A stretch of 64,000 nt of DNA from an uncultured bacterium. Its GTDB lineage: Bacteria > Planctomycetota > UBA1135 > UBA2386. Shown piece after piece: positions 1-9,567 of the stretch; the stretch's first letter is position 1, and the number at the start of each line of letters is the position of its first letter. The notes below the pieces were generated by a model. The model saw only the letters and a list, made by a program, of their open reading frames with translations. It did not search any database and was not told the DNA's origin. Made by a program: the position numbers and the translations under genes. Where the stretch lies: positions 80,024 to 144,023 of the forward strand of contig CALCZA010000114.1 in the NCBI GenBank assembly GCA_937906475.1, written 5' to 3'.

Positions 1-55
1 CAGTTGGCGCAAGCCTATGGCAGTCGCGCCAGAACTGCGTGTCCCGGCGACGCCT

Positions 56-1405
56 CTACCGAATTAGGCGCGAGTAGCGGTAGTAGGCTTCGAGCGACAG
101 GATCGACATTGCGGTCGAGTAGACGCGTCCACCTTGCTCCCCCCAGACACCAGCCGGATCCCACGAGCCGGCTTGGTTACCTTCGTCTTGTTGCGTTGGC
201 AGCAAGGCAGTCTTCAGGTGGGCACTCCAATTCTTCCAGCCGTGACCACCGGCTTGGAACATCGCGTAGGTACCGTAGTACCAGTAGTAGTGGTCAATCG
301 TACCGGCCGTGGTGTCCCAGCGCGGCGGCTTCTTTGTCAGTAGGTTGGCGGCGGCTTTCATCACTGGCTTGCTGTCAGGGTCCTGGCCCATGAAGTAGCG
401 GCAGAACAGGCCGGCGGCGGTCAGCGTTTCGCACTTATCGATCGGGAACCGCGTCGAGTGGTCACCTGGCATGCGCGAACTGCGTTCGCCCTGCTTCGTA
501 TAGCCGTGGCGGCCATCCGGCGTGCTGACCTGGTCAAGATAGACTTCGGTGAGCTTGATGGCGTTCTTGTTAACCTCAAGCTTGAAGAGCTCGGCGGACG
601 CATACGCCATCAAGCACCAGGACGTCACCGACAGGTCGTTGTCGCCGTCGCGCGGCTGATAGCGCCACACCGCGAACGGGTTGCGGTGGCTCTCGATGTA
701 GTTGATGCCCTTCTGTGCGGAATGCTTGATCAGCTTGTAGTTCGACAAGCCGTAGGCCTCGCACATCGCGTAGGTCGCAATTGCGTGGTCGTAGATGAAG
801 TCGTGCGACGCGTTGCTGCCAAAGCGGCCATTCGGGCTTTGTTGGCCCTGGAGCCACTTGGCAGCGAGCTTCAGTTGGCTCTTGTAGGGACCGCTGCGCA
901 GTGTGCTGCCATCGCCGAGCATCGCCAACATCGCGAGGCCGGTAACGCCGACATCGTGAACGGCGCTGCCGGCGCCATCACTGGCCGTGCCCAACGTGTC
1001 GTGCTTCATGAACCCGTCGGCATCCCACCGACCGTTCTCATCTTGGTGCTCGGCGAGCCACTTCAGGCCTTGACCGATGGCTGTCGCGGTCGGCTTATCA
1101 CCGCCCTTGCCGTTGCGACCACCGGCACCGTTCGTAGGCGACTTCTCTTTGAGGACCTCGGCGCGCGCCGGCTTGCGGCGGTCGGGCAGTCGTGTCGAGG
1201 GTCGAACCGATGCTCCAGTCGGGATCCCTGCGCGGCCCATCAGCAGCAGCGTGTCGACGTTGTATTGGTAGACCCAGTCGCCTCGTATGATGAATAGGTA
1301 CTGCGAGGTCGCCAGCATGACTGGTGGCTCCTGGCAGGTGAGGTCCGCTGAGAGCACGGCCGGGGCTACGGTCAGTCCCGCTGAGATAAGGGCGCGAAGG
1401 ATCAT
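56..1405 (-). CDS. Secreted prenyltransferase/squalene-oxidase-repeat (alpha6 barrel) protein
   Basis: About 449 residues. The ORF-track start (1513) is too long: the Met at 1405 begins a clear signal peptide (MILRALISAGLTVAPAVLSA), so export is likely. The body has repeated barrel-type segments such as GLKWLAEHQDENGRWD, AAKWLQGQQSPNGRFG and YLDQVSTPDGRHGY. These alternate helices with QxxxGxW/F turns, as in squalene cyclase and prenyltransferase-beta repeats. It lacks the DXDD catalytic signature of a true cyclase, so it is more likely a planctomycete-type secreted barrel protein of unknown ligand. It lies downstream of the AceE-like gene on the same strand, but a strong hairpin separates them and independent transcription is likely. 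Fold assignment is fairly firm; function is unknown. Confidence 0.75.
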   Translation of the reverse strand: MILRALISAGLTVAPAVLSADLTCQEPPVMLATSQYLFIIRGDWVYQYNVDTLLLMGRAGIPTGASVRPSTRLPDRRKPARAEVLKEKSPTNGAGGRNGKGGDKPTATAIGQGLKWLAEHQDENGRWDADGFMKHDTLGTASDGAGSAVHDVGVTGLAMLAMLGDGSTLRSGPYKSQLKLAAKWLQGQQSPNGRFGSNASHDFIYDHAIATYAMCEAYGLSNYKLIKHSAQKGINYIESHRNPFAVWRYQPRDGDNDLSVTSWCLMAYASAELFKLEVNKNAIKLTEVYLDQVSTPDGRHGYTKQGERSSRMPGDHSTRFPIDKCETLTAAGLFCRYFMGQDPDSKPVMKAAANLLTKKPPRWDTTAGTIDHYYWYYGTYAMFQAGGHGWKNWSAHLKTALLPTQQDEGNQAGSWDPAGVWGEQGGRVYSTAMSILSLEAYYRYSRLIR

Positions 1406-1490
1406 GGGTAGGATTCTAGGGTGAATCCCGCCGCGCCGTGGGGTTTCGGGCACCTGTGCAGTGAAAATTGGCTTGGTGCGGCCCGTGCTA

Positions 1491-1517
1491 CGAGTTGCCG
1501 CTGCGAGCGGCAACTCG
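1491..1517 (-). terminator. 12-bp perfect hairpin, probable terminator of the AceE-like gene
   Basis: CGAGTTGCCGCT, a GCG loop, then AGCGGCAACTCG: a perfect 12-bp stem beginning 17 nt past the stop of the minus-strand AceE-like gene. No T-tract follows on either strand, so this is either a non-canonical intrinsic terminator or an mRNA 3'-end stabiliser. Confidence 0.6.
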
Positions 1518-1534
1518 TTGGCTCGCTAGACGGC

Positions 1535-4351
1535 TTATTGCGGCTTCGGCCACAGGTCGCGCCAGTCGCCACCGGCCGTGCCACTTTGTTGACGTAGCAC
1601 CGACATGGCTTCGGGATGCAGTTCGACCTGCTCCATCGCTGTCTCGCTGAGGATCTGGCCGCACGCGTCGACGATGCCCTCGGCGTGCATGCCGTGGTAT
1701 TCGAAGATGTGCTTGATGGTGCCGGACTTGCTGAACTTGGTGACCGCCTTGGCCAACTGTGGCACGCCGAGCAGCGAACCGATGTTGTCAAGTAAGCCGA
1801 TCTCGCCGTCGTGCACTGATACGACTGGGACCCGGCTGCCAGCCAGGTTGACGACGTCGGTGGCGCCGAGTGTCTGGCCGCTCGCACCGCCGGCGGGGCG
1901 CAGGTGTAGGCGACCGTCGACTTGCAGCGTTTGCTTGAGGTGGGCGAAGCCGTTCTTGCGCGCCAGTTCGCCGATTAGCAGGTCCGGCGATGAGACCACG
2001 GTGACGTTGGCGTAGATGCCGCGGTCGAGCAGTTGTTGCGCGGCGTCGAGCGCTTCCGGAACCAGAGCGCCCATGACGAACAGTTCGACGACGTTCTCAC
2101 CGGGCTGGTAGCCGCGGTAGCCGCGCCAATCGATCAGGCGATAACCGCCGGCCAGTGCGTGCTGCTTGACGGTCGCGAGGATCTCGTCCTCGGTCTTGGT
2201 CGTGACTTCGGCTTCGTGCAAGCCGCCGTCTTCTGCCGTCATGCCGAGTTGCGCGTTGGCTGGCATGTTGGTCTTGAACGTCAGCTGCTTCTTCAGCCAG
2301 AACATCAGGTCCTTCTGGACCAGGCCACGCGTCACAGCGCGCACCAAGACACCGGTGCGGCCCTTGTTGTCCTGAGTGAAGTGGCGCTTGATCGAATCAC
2401 ACAGGATCCACTCCATCTCGATTGCGTAGGCAGGTTCCCACGTGATCAGGTTGGGGATCTGGATGTCGCTCTTCCAGCTATGCTGCGCGCCTTCCGGTGC
2501 GAGTGTGATGCCTGATGGCGTGCCGACGAGTACGAACGAACTGCCCCAGTAGAGGTTGTAGTAGAGCTGGTCGAGTGCGCGTTTGATGAAGAAGTCGTAG
2601 ACCGTCATCATCGGCAAGAACGGGATGCCGGCGCAGTCGCCCATCTTGCCGAAGCTGCCGACCGCGGTCATGCAGTTGGCTTCGGCGATTTCGAAGCGGA
2701 TGTGGCGCGTCCAGGCTTCGTCGGTCGGCGCGAGTTGGGGGCGTAGGCGCTCGTGTAGGTCGAGCTTCGACTCCCAGTTCTCGTCGTGCTTCGGGCCGAA
2801 GATCTTCTCGTCCATCGCCGGATTGATGTTGGTCGAAGTGCCAACGTCGGGCGCCATCGTCATCATCAAGTCGGCGAGCGGGTTCCACTTTGTCTCGTCG
2901 GCGGTCAGTTCCTTGCCGGCCTTCTTCTCGTGGCCGCCCTTACGCAGTTCGTCATAGACGCCGATGCGTACCAGTTTGGAGGCGAGCTGACCCCACATCC
3001 ATTGTGTGTGCGTGATGGGCGAGAGCTTCAGATTGATGTTGAGTGCATCCGGCAGGCCGCCGTGTTCTTCAATCTGGTCTACGATGCGCTGGCGGTTGGC
3101 GTCGGCTTGCGCCTCAAGCGCTTCGATGCCGAGGCGGAGTCCCGCACCGCGTTGCATCGCAAACTTGGCCTCTTCGCTGTTTGCGTCCAGACGCTCGAAT
3201 GGGCGATCCAGCGACAATCCATGCTCTTCGAGGATCGCGACGACCTCCTTCTCGCTCGGCATCGCGGAGTGGTTGCCGTTGGCGGCGACGCACTCGAGGC
3301 CACGGCCCTTGATCGTGTGTGCGACGATCAGCGTCGGACGCAGCTTGTTGACCTTCGAAGCTTCGAACGCCTCGACGATCGCCTCGTAGTCGTGACCTCC
3401 GGTGTCGAAGTAGAGCTTGATGACGTCGTCATCGCCCAACGAATCGAGCAGCTTCTTGGTCGACTTGTCCTTGGCGATAATCGCTTCGCGCATCAAGTTC
3501 GCATCGCGCTTCCAAAGCAGGGCCTGGTAGTGGTAATCCGTCAGGCCGTCTTCGATCACCTTGCGCAGCGCATCGCCGCCCTTCTTCGCGAACACCGATT
3601 CGCGGAACTTGCCGTGACGAAGCTGAATGACTTCCCAACCGTTGGCGATCGCGGTGCCTTCGATGCGGTCAGCATCGGTGCCTTGCAAACCGCGGTTGTT
3701 CGGGATGCGGGTGCCGTCGAGGTTCTGACGGTTGTAGTCAACGATCCACGTGACGTTGCCCAGTTCGCGTTCGGCGACTTCGGGCAGCACTTCGAGTAGC
3801 GAGCCTTCGCGGAACTCGCTATCGCCCATCATGCACCAGAAGTGCGGCTCGTCGATGTCCCAGCCGTGCTGTTGCGCGTAGCGGTAGGCGAGTGCCTGGT
3901 AGACCGCGACGACCGGCGGAATACCAACCGATCCCGACGGCAAGAAGTGCCAGCTGTCCGGGTCGGCCTCGGCGTGGTAGCTCTGGAAGACCGGCTTGCC
4001 GTCGTGCGAGAAGCTGCGCAGTCGATGCATGACCGCTTCGGCTTCCTCTTCTTTAAACCACTTGCCGTCGGGATGGCGGAACATGCCCATCGCGTGGTGC
4101 AGCGAGTGGTCGATCGGCGACGAGTGCGGCTTGCAGCAGATGAAGTCACCCGGTTCGCGCACGGCGAGGTGCAGCGCCGACATGAAGTCGAGGCTCGATG
4201 CACACGCGGCGGGGTGGCCGCCAACCTTGGGGTCGGTCTTTAACTCGTCGTCGCGATGGTTGGCGACGTGAATCATCGCCACCATGTGGGCGAATGCGCG
4301 GCGCGCGACCTTGTTGATCAGGGCGAAATCGGGCTTGGTGGCGGACATCAT
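1535..4351 (-). CDS. aceE: AceE-like thiamine-diphosphate enzyme (homodimeric pyruvate dehydrogenase E1 type)
   Basis: About 938 residues from the ATGATG at 4351/4348; the 106 residues upstream in the ORF track are low-complexity and non-homologous. Expected role: ThDP-dependent decarboxylation of a 2-oxo acid (pyruvate) and acyl transfer to a lipoyl E2 in the cytoplasm. The N-terminal third has the ThDP motif, GDSEFREGSL ending with NRQNLDG, and the PHSSPIDHSLHHAMGMF region typical of long transketolase-like E1 enzymes. The middle part (TPSGITLAPEGAQHSWKSDI, IPNLITWEPAYA) matches the AceE pyrimidine-domain pattern GTSGRTTL..EGLQH. Length is close to the roughly 890 of E. coli AceE. No E2 or E3 gene is adjacent. 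An alternative is a related 2-oxo acid E1 or a transketolase-like paralogue. Family confident, substrate less so. Confidence 0.75.
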   Translation of the reverse strand: MMSATKPDFALINKVARRAFAHMVAMIHVANHRDDELKTDPKVGGHPAACASSLDFMSALHLAVREPGDFICCKPHSSPIDHSLHHAMGMFRHPDGKWFKEEEAEAVMHRLRSFSHDGKPVFQSYHAEADPDSWHFLPSGSVGIPPVVAVYQALAYRYAQQHGWDIDEPHFWCMMGDSEFREGSLLEVLPEVAERELGNVTWIVDYNRQNLDGTRIPNNRGLQGTDADRIEGTAIANGWEVIQLRHGKFRESVFAKKGGDALRKVIEDGLTDYHYQALLWKRDANLMREAIIAKDKSTKKLLDSLGDDDVIKLYFDTGGHDYEAIVEAFEASKVNKLRPTLIVAHTIKGRGLECVAANGNHSAMPSEKEVVAILEEHGLSLDRPFERLDANSEEAKFAMQRGAGLRLGIEALEAQADANRQRIVDQIEEHGGLPDALNINLKLSPITHTQWMWGQLASKLVRIGVYDELRKGGHEKKAGKELTADETKWNPLADLMMTMAPDVGTSTNINPAMDEKIFGPKHDENWESKLDLHERLRPQLAPTDEAWTRHIRFEIAEANCMTAVGSFGKMGDCAGIPFLPMMTVYDFFIKRALDQLYYNLYWGSSFVLVGTPSGITLAPEGAQHSWKSDIQIPNLITWEPAYAIEMEWILCDSIKRHFTQDNKGRTGVLVRAVTRGLVQKDLMFWLKKQLTFKTNMPANAQLGMTAEDGGLHEAEVTTKTEDEILATVKQHALAGGYRLIDWRGYRGYQPGENVVELFVMGALVPEALDAAQQLLDRGIYANVTVVSSPDLLIGELARKNGFAHLKQTLQVDGRLHLRPAGGASGQTLGATDVVNLAGSRVPVVSVHDGEIGLLDNIGSLLGVPQLAKAVTKFSKSGTIKHIFEYHGMHAEGIVDACGQILSETAMEQVELHPEAMSVLRQQSGTAGGDWRDLWPKPQ

Positions 4352-4997
4352 GGCTGGGCTTCGGTCGGGGCGCTGGGATGGCTCCGCTGGGTCGATCAAA
4401 GTAGAACACCGTGGGCGGCGATGCCACAGGCGGGGCCCAGGTCCGGTCGGGTTCCTGGGTGGAAATCGCGCCTTTGGGACGTTCGCGCGGGACACTGGCC
4501 GCCACCGGAGCTGAGTAGGCCGGCTCGCAAGCGGGAATCGGTCGCCTTCTTTTGGTGCGGCAGGTAGTGCTTCAGGTCGACAGGCAAAGGCCTTCACGCC
4601 CTGGATTCGGGCCCAATTCATCCGCTCAGTAGCGTCACTGGTCGCTTGCCACGGACAGCGTGGTCGCACCGGCGGTCATTTCCAACGCTTACCGCATTCG
4701 GGTTGCTGCTTCAGACTGTTGTTGGTGGGCACGTGGCTTGGCGGTGAATAGATGCTTGCGACGGTGCGTCTCGCGAGGCGCGACTAAAGGCAGCGCCGCC
4801 AGCACCTTTACGGCCGCTCCGACCGCCTCGGGAGCTCGGCAGATTCGCGGCACGCAGGGTTTCGCATTCCCCGTAATTTTGCGGGAGCTAAATCCTTGAG
4901 TTCTTGGCTAGTGTTGGTCTCCGGGATTACTTCGCAACGGTGTGTTCGGGATCTCGCTCTCGGATGTTGAAATCCAGATTTTTAGACTTCCAAGAGT
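4352..4997. other. Intergenic region between divergent genes, no gene seen
   Basis: 646 nt between the AceE-like start (minus) and a small lipoprotein (plus). Overlapping ORFs here give Arg/Pro/Ser-rich translations without family resemblance. It presumably carries promoters for both genes, but no convincing -35/-10 pair or riboswitch-like structure was identified. Confidence 0.5.
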
Positions 4998-5486
4998 ATG
5001 AAGTTCACATCACTTGCCATCGTTATTCTCGTGCTGTCCATGACATCTTGCGTGATGCGCAGTCACACCTTCGCCGATCGCAATGGCGCCCCCGACGTGC
5101 AAGCGCTCGAGAAGATGCGCCAGGAGCAGCTGGCAAAGAAGGTCACTGGTGGCCTCGGCGACTTCGCCTGGTATCCGTTGCTGTCGATGAGTTTCGAGGG
5201 CTACAACGTCAGCAATCCGCCGCTGCCGAGTGGCACGACCTACGCCGAACTGGACGCCTTCGGTCCGCTGCTCATGTTTGCCGACGGGGACGCGTTCCAC
5301 TACGACGAGAAGCAGGAACTTTACGAACGCAACATCGAGCAGTCTTACCTCTGGGGGCTCTACCGCTATGAGCGTGATGACGTTCGGGTGCCCTACGGTT
5401 GGCGCTACAGGGAAGAGACGAGCATCCTGTTCGGGTTGTGGCGGTGGCCGAGCAAGGTCTATATCTCGGACCAGACCGACGGCTAA
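4998..5486 (+). CDS. Small lipoprotein of unknown function
   Basis: 162 residues. The N-terminus MKFTSLAIVILVLSMTSC is a type II signal peptide with lipobox LSMTSC, so the mature protein should be lipidated at Cys18. The rest is hydrophilic and rich in Trp and Tyr (FAWYPLLSMSFEGYN, SYLWGLYRYERDDVR, GLWRWPSKVYISD), suggesting a small beta-rich domain; no named family was recognised. It is a single gene: the neighbour upstream is divergent and the ATL gene downstream is convergent, 18 nt away. Coding status is supported by the signal peptide and consistent codon use. Confidence 0.7.
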   Translation: MKFTSLAIVILVLSMTSCVMRSHTFADRNGAPDVQALEKMRQEQLAKKVTGGLGDFAWYPLLSMSFEGYNVSNPPLPSGTTYAELDAFGPLLMFADGDAFHYDEKQELYERNIEQSYLWGLYRYERDDVRVPYGWRYREETSILFGLWRWPSKVYISDQTDG

Positions 5487-5504
5487 CGCACCTCGCCTTG
5501 CGGG

Positions 5505-5864
5505 CTAATCAGCAGACGCAGCAAACACATGGCGCCGCTCGGTAAAGTGGCGCACGCGCAGGTTGCGCACCTCAATACCTTCTGCCATCAGGTGCGCTGC
5601 CTGTCGTTCGGCTGCGCCCGGCAACTGCGATAGCCGGCCGCCAGCAGCCACGACCCGCCACCACGGCACTTCATGACCCTCGGGTAGTGCCGCCATCGCA
5701 TAGCCGACGTGGCGCGCGACGTTCTTGTTGCCTAGTGCCGCGCCAAGGTCGCCGTAGGTTGTGATCGATCCTTCCGGCACCGTGTGCACGAGTTGGTGCA
5801 CTTGCTCGTGAAAGCCGGGACCCACGATGCGCTTCGGGCCGTGCTTATGTGGATCGTAGGGCAA
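5505..5864 (-). CDS. Alkyltransferase-like (ATL) DNA-lesion-binding protein, MGMT family
   Basis: About 119 residues if translation starts at the TTG at 5864; the ORF-track start lies deep inside ispG and is not credible, and an in-frame GTG shortly after is an alternative. The sequence follows the O6-alkylguanine-DNA alkyltransferase C-terminal domain: VPEGSITTYGDLGAALG (helix-turn-helix entry), VARHVGYAMAALPEG, then PWWRVV where active alkyltransferases have PCHRV. Trp in place of the acceptor Cys is the hallmark of ATL proteins (E. coli YbaZ type), which bind O6-alkylguanine and hand it to nucleotide excision repair without repairing it themselves. It begins 8 nt after the ispG stop, so it is likely co-transcribed. 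Confidence 0.75.
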   Translation of the reverse strand: MPYDPHKHGPKRIVGPGFHEQVHQLVHTVPEGSITTYGDLGAALGNKNVARHVGYAMAALPEGHEVPWWRVVAAGGRLSQLPGAAERQAAHLMAEGIEVRNLRVRHFTERRHVFAASAD

Positions 5865-5872
5865 GGCGCGAA

Positions 5873-7084
5873 CTACTCCATGCGAGCTACATAGGCTTCG
5901 ATGCGCTCGAGGAAGTCCTTTGACAGCGTTGGCCCTTCGAGCGTGCCGACTTGTTCGCCGTCTTCGTAGAGTGGCGCGCGCGGCGATTCGCCGGTGCCCG
6001 GCAGCGAGATGCCGATATGCGCGGCCTTGCTTTCGCCAGGTCCGTTGACGACGCAGCCCATCACGGCAACCTGCAGGTTGGCCACGTGTGGCTTCTCCTT
6101 CTTCCACTCCGGCATACGCGCGATCAAGAACTGTTCGACTTCCTGGCTGAGCACCTGAAAGTAGCTCGACGTCGTGCGGCCGCAACCGGGGCACGCGGTG
6201 ACCTGCGGCAAGAACGGGCGGATGTCCATCGACTGCAGAATCTGTTGTGCGATGCGGACCTCTTGCGTGCGCGCACCGCCTGGTTCGGGAGTCAGCGAAA
6301 CGCGAATGGTGTCACCGATACCTTCCTGTAGCAGAATCGAAAGGCCGGCCGTGGAACTGACGATGCCCTTGCTGCCCATGCCTGCTTCGGTCAGCCCGAG
6401 GTGCAACGCGTGGTCGGTGCGATCGGCGAGCGCGCGGTAGACGCGTACCAGTTCTTGCACCTTGCTGATCTTGCAACTGAGGATGATCTGCTCGCGCTTC
6501 AGTCCAAGTTCTTCCGCCGCATGCGCCGAGCGAACCGCGCTCTGCACCATCGCCTCGAGGAACACCGTCTGGGCATCCTGCTTGATCGAAGACTTTGCGT
6601 TGGTCTCCATCAGATCGTTGAGTAGATCCTGATCGAGCGAGCCGGCGTTGACGCCGATGCGCACCGGCTTCTTGTGGTCGACGGCGCACTGCACCATCGT
6701 CGCAAAGTTCTTGTCGTGGTTGGCACCCTTGCCGACGTTGCCGGGGTTGATCCGATACTTGGCGAGGATCTCGGCGCACTCCGGGTACTTTTTCAGCAGG
6801 ACGTGGCCATTGTAGTGGAAGTCCCCGATCATCGGCACGTCGAGGCCGAGGTCGTGCAAACGCCGTTGGATCTCGGGGACGGCTGCCGCCGCTTCCTGGG
6901 TGTTGACCGTGATGCGCACGAGTTCGCTACCGGCGTTGTAGAGCTCCGCGACTTGCACAGCGGTACTCTCGGCGTTGGCGGTATCGGTGTTGGTCATCGA
7001 TTGCACGACGACCTGATGGCAACTGCCAACCTGGACGGGACCGACCGGAACTGAGACGGTCTTGTGGCGCTGGGGCACGAACAT
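5873..7084 (-). CDS. ispG: (E)-4-hydroxy-3-methylbut-2-enyl-diphosphate synthase, MEP pathway
   Basis: 403 residues, the length of the standard bacterial two-domain enzyme without the plant-type insert. IspG converts MEcPP to HMBPP using a [4Fe-4S] cluster; it is the penultimate step of isoprenoid synthesis in the cytoplasm. The cluster-binding segment is intact: CPGCGRT (Cys298, Cys301) and GCVVNGPGE (Cys344, with the fourth ligand-type Glu351). The N-terminal TIM barrel shows [22 protein letters not shown] and INPGNVG. The gene is transcribed away from an MFS gene over a 103-nt divergent spacer and is followed closely by the ATL gene. Assignment is secure. Confidence 0.96.
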   Translation of the reverse strand: MFVPQRHKTVSVPVGPVQVGSCHQVVVQSMTNTDTANAESTAVQVAELYNAGSELVRITVNTQEAAAAVPEIQRRLHDLGLDVPMIGDFHYNGHVLLKKYPECAEILAKYRINPGNVGKGANHDKNFATMVQCAVDHKKPVRIGVNAGSLDQDLLNDLMETNAKSSIKQDAQTVFLEAMVQSAVRSAHAAEELGLKREQIILSCKISKVQELVRVYRALADRTDHALHLGLTEAGMGSKGIVSSTAGLSILLQEGIGDTIRVSLTPEPGGARTQEVRIAQQILQSMDIRPFLPQVTACPGCGRTTSSYFQVLSQEVEQFLIARMPEWKKEKPHVANLQVAVMGCVVNGPGESKAAHIGISLPGTGESPRAPLYEDGEQVGTLEGPTLSKDFLERIEAYVARME

Positions 7085-7187
7085 GGGGCGAAGACGATAG
7101 CAGACGGGGTCAGATCGGTAAGCTGTTGGCTCGCACCATGTGCACTTTCCTCGCTCTGATGATCCCTGGGCCGGGTGACCTCGCGTA

Positions 7188-8393
7188 ATGCGTGATCAAC
7201 TGCTCAGTAATGGCCGCGGCCGCGTTCTGCTGTTTTGCTGGCTCGGTTGGGTTTTCGACTTCTACGACCTGATCCTGTTCAGCTTTTCGAAGCGCAGCAT
7301 CGCCGCGGATCTCGGTCTCGACTTGTGGCCCGATTTATCATGGATCGAAGGCTGGTCTTTGCTGGCGACAGCCGTTGGCGGCTTCGTGTTTGGCCGCGTC
7401 GCGGATCTCGTGGGTCGTCGTTCGGCGATGATCTGGAGCATCGTTACGTTCTCGATCGGTGCCGCGTTGACCGGCATGGCGGAGGGCTATTGGTCGCTGT
7501 TCGTCGCCCGCTTCATCACTGGCCTTGGCGTCGGTGGTGAATGGGGGATCGGGCACGCCGTGGTCTCGGACTACTGGTCTGGCAAGCAGCGGGACAAGGT
7601 GCATGGCATCTTGCAGGCTGGCAGTCCGGTTGCGATGGCGCTGGCTGCTGCGGTTGCATGCTTCCTCGCGCCGCTACCCGATGTTGGTTGGCGCGCGGTT
7701 TTTTATGGCTCGAGTGTCTTGGGCGTGCTGGCGTTGGCGGGGCGATGGGCGATGCCTGGACCTGATCGCGCCGTGCAGCGAGAGGCGGCCATGCCCGTAC
7801 GCGCACTGCTCGCGCCGGCCTATCGCCGCACCACGCTTGTGTTGTTGAGCATTCTGTCGCTGCACATGGTTGGCTTCTGGTGTGTTTACGCGGAGTTGCC
7901 AAGTGCGTTGATGCAGATGCATCACGTGTCGACGGCCGACGTCGGTTGGTTTCAGATTCAGGTGAACGCCGTTCACGTGGTCGCCGATGTGTTGTTCGGA
8001 TTCCTGGCGGCGCGACTCGGGCGCATCAAGGTTTTCGTCGCGTTCTGCTTGGTGTTCGCCGGTGGGCAGGCCTTGGTGCTTGGGCAGTTGGATTCGCTGC
8101 AGGACAACTTCGCGTCGTTCACGATCGCGATTGCGGCGATGGGACTCGGCGCGGGGACTTGGTCGTGTTTCGGGGCCTTGTTCGGGCAGTATTATCCTGC
8201 CGCGTTGCGCGCCACGGCCGCGGCCCTCTGCTACGCGTTGGCGCGCGGCTTTGTTTTGCCGGTGAAGGGTAATATGGGTGAAGTCTTCCAGAAGACCGGG
8301 TCGTTTGCGCCGGCCCTGTGGGTCGGCATCGTCTGCGCATTGCTGTCCGCAGTCATGGTGATTTGGTTACCAAGACGACACGCGGAGATTTAG
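7188..8393 (+). CDS. MFS transporter, AAHS/sialate-like organic-acid symporter group
   Basis: 401 residues with about 12 predicted helices. The first helix carries the acidic [11 protein letters not shown] signature typical of aromatic-acid:H+ and sialic-acid MFS symporters. The 2-3 loop has motif [14 protein letters not shown], and helix 4 has the [19 protein letters not shown] stretch conserved in the same subfamilies. Inner-membrane uptake of a small organic acid is the likely role; the substrate cannot be read from sequence. ATG at 7188 is chosen because the first helix follows directly. It stands alone, divergent from ispG and 71 nt before a secreted protein gene. Confidence 0.8.
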   Translation: MRDQLLSNGRGRVLLFCWLGWVFDFYDLILFSFSKRSIAADLGLDLWPDLSWIEGWSLLATAVGGFVFGRVADLVGRRSAMIWSIVTFSIGAALTGMAEGYWSLFVARFITGLGVGGEWGIGHAVVSDYWSGKQRDKVHGILQAGSPVAMALAAAVACFLAPLPDVGWRAVFYGSSVLGVLALAGRWAMPGPDRAVQREAAMPVRALLAPAYRRTTLVLLSILSLHMVGFWCVYAELPSALMQMHHVSTADVGWFQIQVNAVHVVADVLFGFLAARLGRIKVFVAFCLVFAGGQALVLGQLDSLQDNFASFTIAIAAMGLGAGTWSCFGALFGQYYPAALRATAAALCYALARGFVLPVKGNMGEVFQKTGSFAPALWVGIVCALLSAVMVIWLPRRHAEI

Positions 8394-8464
8394 CACAAGC
8401 GGTGGGTGTTCGGGGAGACTGTGCGTCTCGCTGATAACTGCAACCTCTCACCACTAGATCTCCG

Positions 8465-9448
8465 ATGAACACACGCTTTGCCACTGGCGCATTAGGTATG
8501 GCCATTTTCGCAACGGCGATGACGGCGCAGACGCAGCCATGCATTTCTGCCAACGATGCCAACAACAGCACGACGGGGGCGATCTCCTCTTTCTCGTTTG
8601 CCGGTCCCAATGGTCATGGCTGGCAGTTCACGCCAACCCAGACGTTGGTGCTGTTCTCGGCTGAGGTCTTCACCGAGAACCAGTTCTTGACGAACCGCGG
8701 CTTCATGACGCTGGAGATCTGGGACACGAACTTCATCTTCCAGCCGGGGCAACGGCTTGGCAGCGGCACGTTTGAAGTCGACCCGTCGCTCGGCCTTGAG
8801 TGGCACGGCGCCAACTTCGATGCACCGATCCCGTTGTTGTCGGGCCAGACCTATTGGTTCGTTTGGATTGAGCCGGGTGGCAGCGAATTGCCGATCGAGC
8901 CAGGTGGCATTACCGCAACCTACGTGAAGCGTTCGGGCAACAGTTGGTTGACCCAGCCGACGTCTACGGCGCCGAAGTGGCGTGGCTACTGCACGCAACT
9001 CGACAGTGCTGCGGTGGTGCCGGTTGGCTTTGGTTGTCCGGCCTCGACCGGTTCGCTGCCGGGCATGATGACGAACTACGAGCCGACGGTCGGCAACAGC
9101 GACTTCCAACTCGAAGCCTCAGGGTTCCTGCCGGGGACGATCGGCTTGGTGATCTTGGGCACGAACCCGGGCTTCGTCGGCCTGCCGGTGCCGGGCGCGC
9201 CGGGTTGCTCACTGGTCACGGATGCCTTGGCGACGTTTACGGTGGCCACCGGAACGGGCGACGAGGGATCCAACCAGTTTCCAGCCGGACCTGGATTCGC
9301 GGGGCACTGCGTCTTCCCGTTTGCCATCCCGGCGAACCCTCTGTTGAGTGGCACGGTCATCGGTTCGCAGTTCGCGATGTTGGATCTGGCGATCGGCACC
9401 CCGCTGCCGCTGGTGTTCAGCAACGGCCTACAGTTCACGATCCAGTAG
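8465..9448 (+). CDS. Secreted protein of unknown function with lineage-type C-terminal module
   Basis: 327 residues. The signal peptide (MNTRFATGALGMAIFATAMTAQ) predicts export. The N-terminal half is a beta-rich domain (FAGPNGHGWQFTPTQTLVLFSAEVF, WDTNFIFQPGQRLGSG, SGQTYWFVWIEPGGSELP) resembling the choice-of-anchor or PEP-CTERM-like jelly-roll domains that describe 'width/height of observed value' proteins; no exact family was assigned. From about residue 185 comes a Gly/Pro-rich module opening GFGCPAS and closing SNGLQFTIQ at the extreme C-terminus. The same organisation is seen in the proteins at 19358, 23748 and 26003. Monocistronic, convergent with the NupG-like gene. Confidence 0.75.
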   Translation: MNTRFATGALGMAIFATAMTAQTQPCISANDANNSTTGAISSFSFAGPNGHGWQFTPTQTLVLFSAEVFTENQFLTNRGFMTLEIWDTNFIFQPGQRLGSGTFEVDPSLGLEWHGANFDAPIPLLSGQTYWFVWIEPGGSELPIEPGGITATYVKRSGNSWLTQPTSTAPKWRGYCTQLDSAAVVPVGFGCPASTGSLPGMMTNYEPTVGNSDFQLEASGFLPGTIGLVILGTNPGFVGLPVPGAPGCSLVTDALATFTVATGTGDEGSNQFPAGPGFAGHCVFPFAIPANPLLSGTVIGSQFAMLDLAIGTPLPLVFSNGLQFTIQ

Positions 9449-9485
9449 CGGCCAGGCCAATACTGGCATGGGCATAGCAGAAGGG

Positions 9486-9540
9486 TGCCCGGCTTAGCCC
9501 GGCGTTGGCTGCCAACGCCTGGCGCTATTATGGCCGGGCA
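9486..9540. terminator. Compound palindrome between convergent genes, likely bidirectional terminator
   Basis: Inner hairpin GGCGTTGG-CTG-CCAACGCC (9501-9519) enclosed by outer arms TGCCCGGC (9486-9493) and GCCGGGCA (9533-9540). It lies between the plus-strand gene ending at 9448 and the minus-strand gene ending at 9568. No T-tract is present. Confidence 0.55.
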
Positions 9541-9567
9541 GTTCCGTGGGCTGTTCGGGTGACGCGA

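Noticed and set aside
458-1297. 279-residue plus-strand ORF opposite the squalene-cyclase-fold gene
   Set aside because: Codon shadow of the minus-strand gene; Val/Arg/Ala-rich with no domain or motif.
2786-3799. 337-residue plus-strand ORF inside the AceE-like gene
   Set aside because: Antisense shadow; the minus-strand frame has ThDP motifs and full-length homology.
4352-4669. N-terminal extension of the AceE-like ORF to 4669
   Set aside because: Pro/Arg-rich sequence unlike any E1 N-terminus; homology begins at the ATGATG at 4351.
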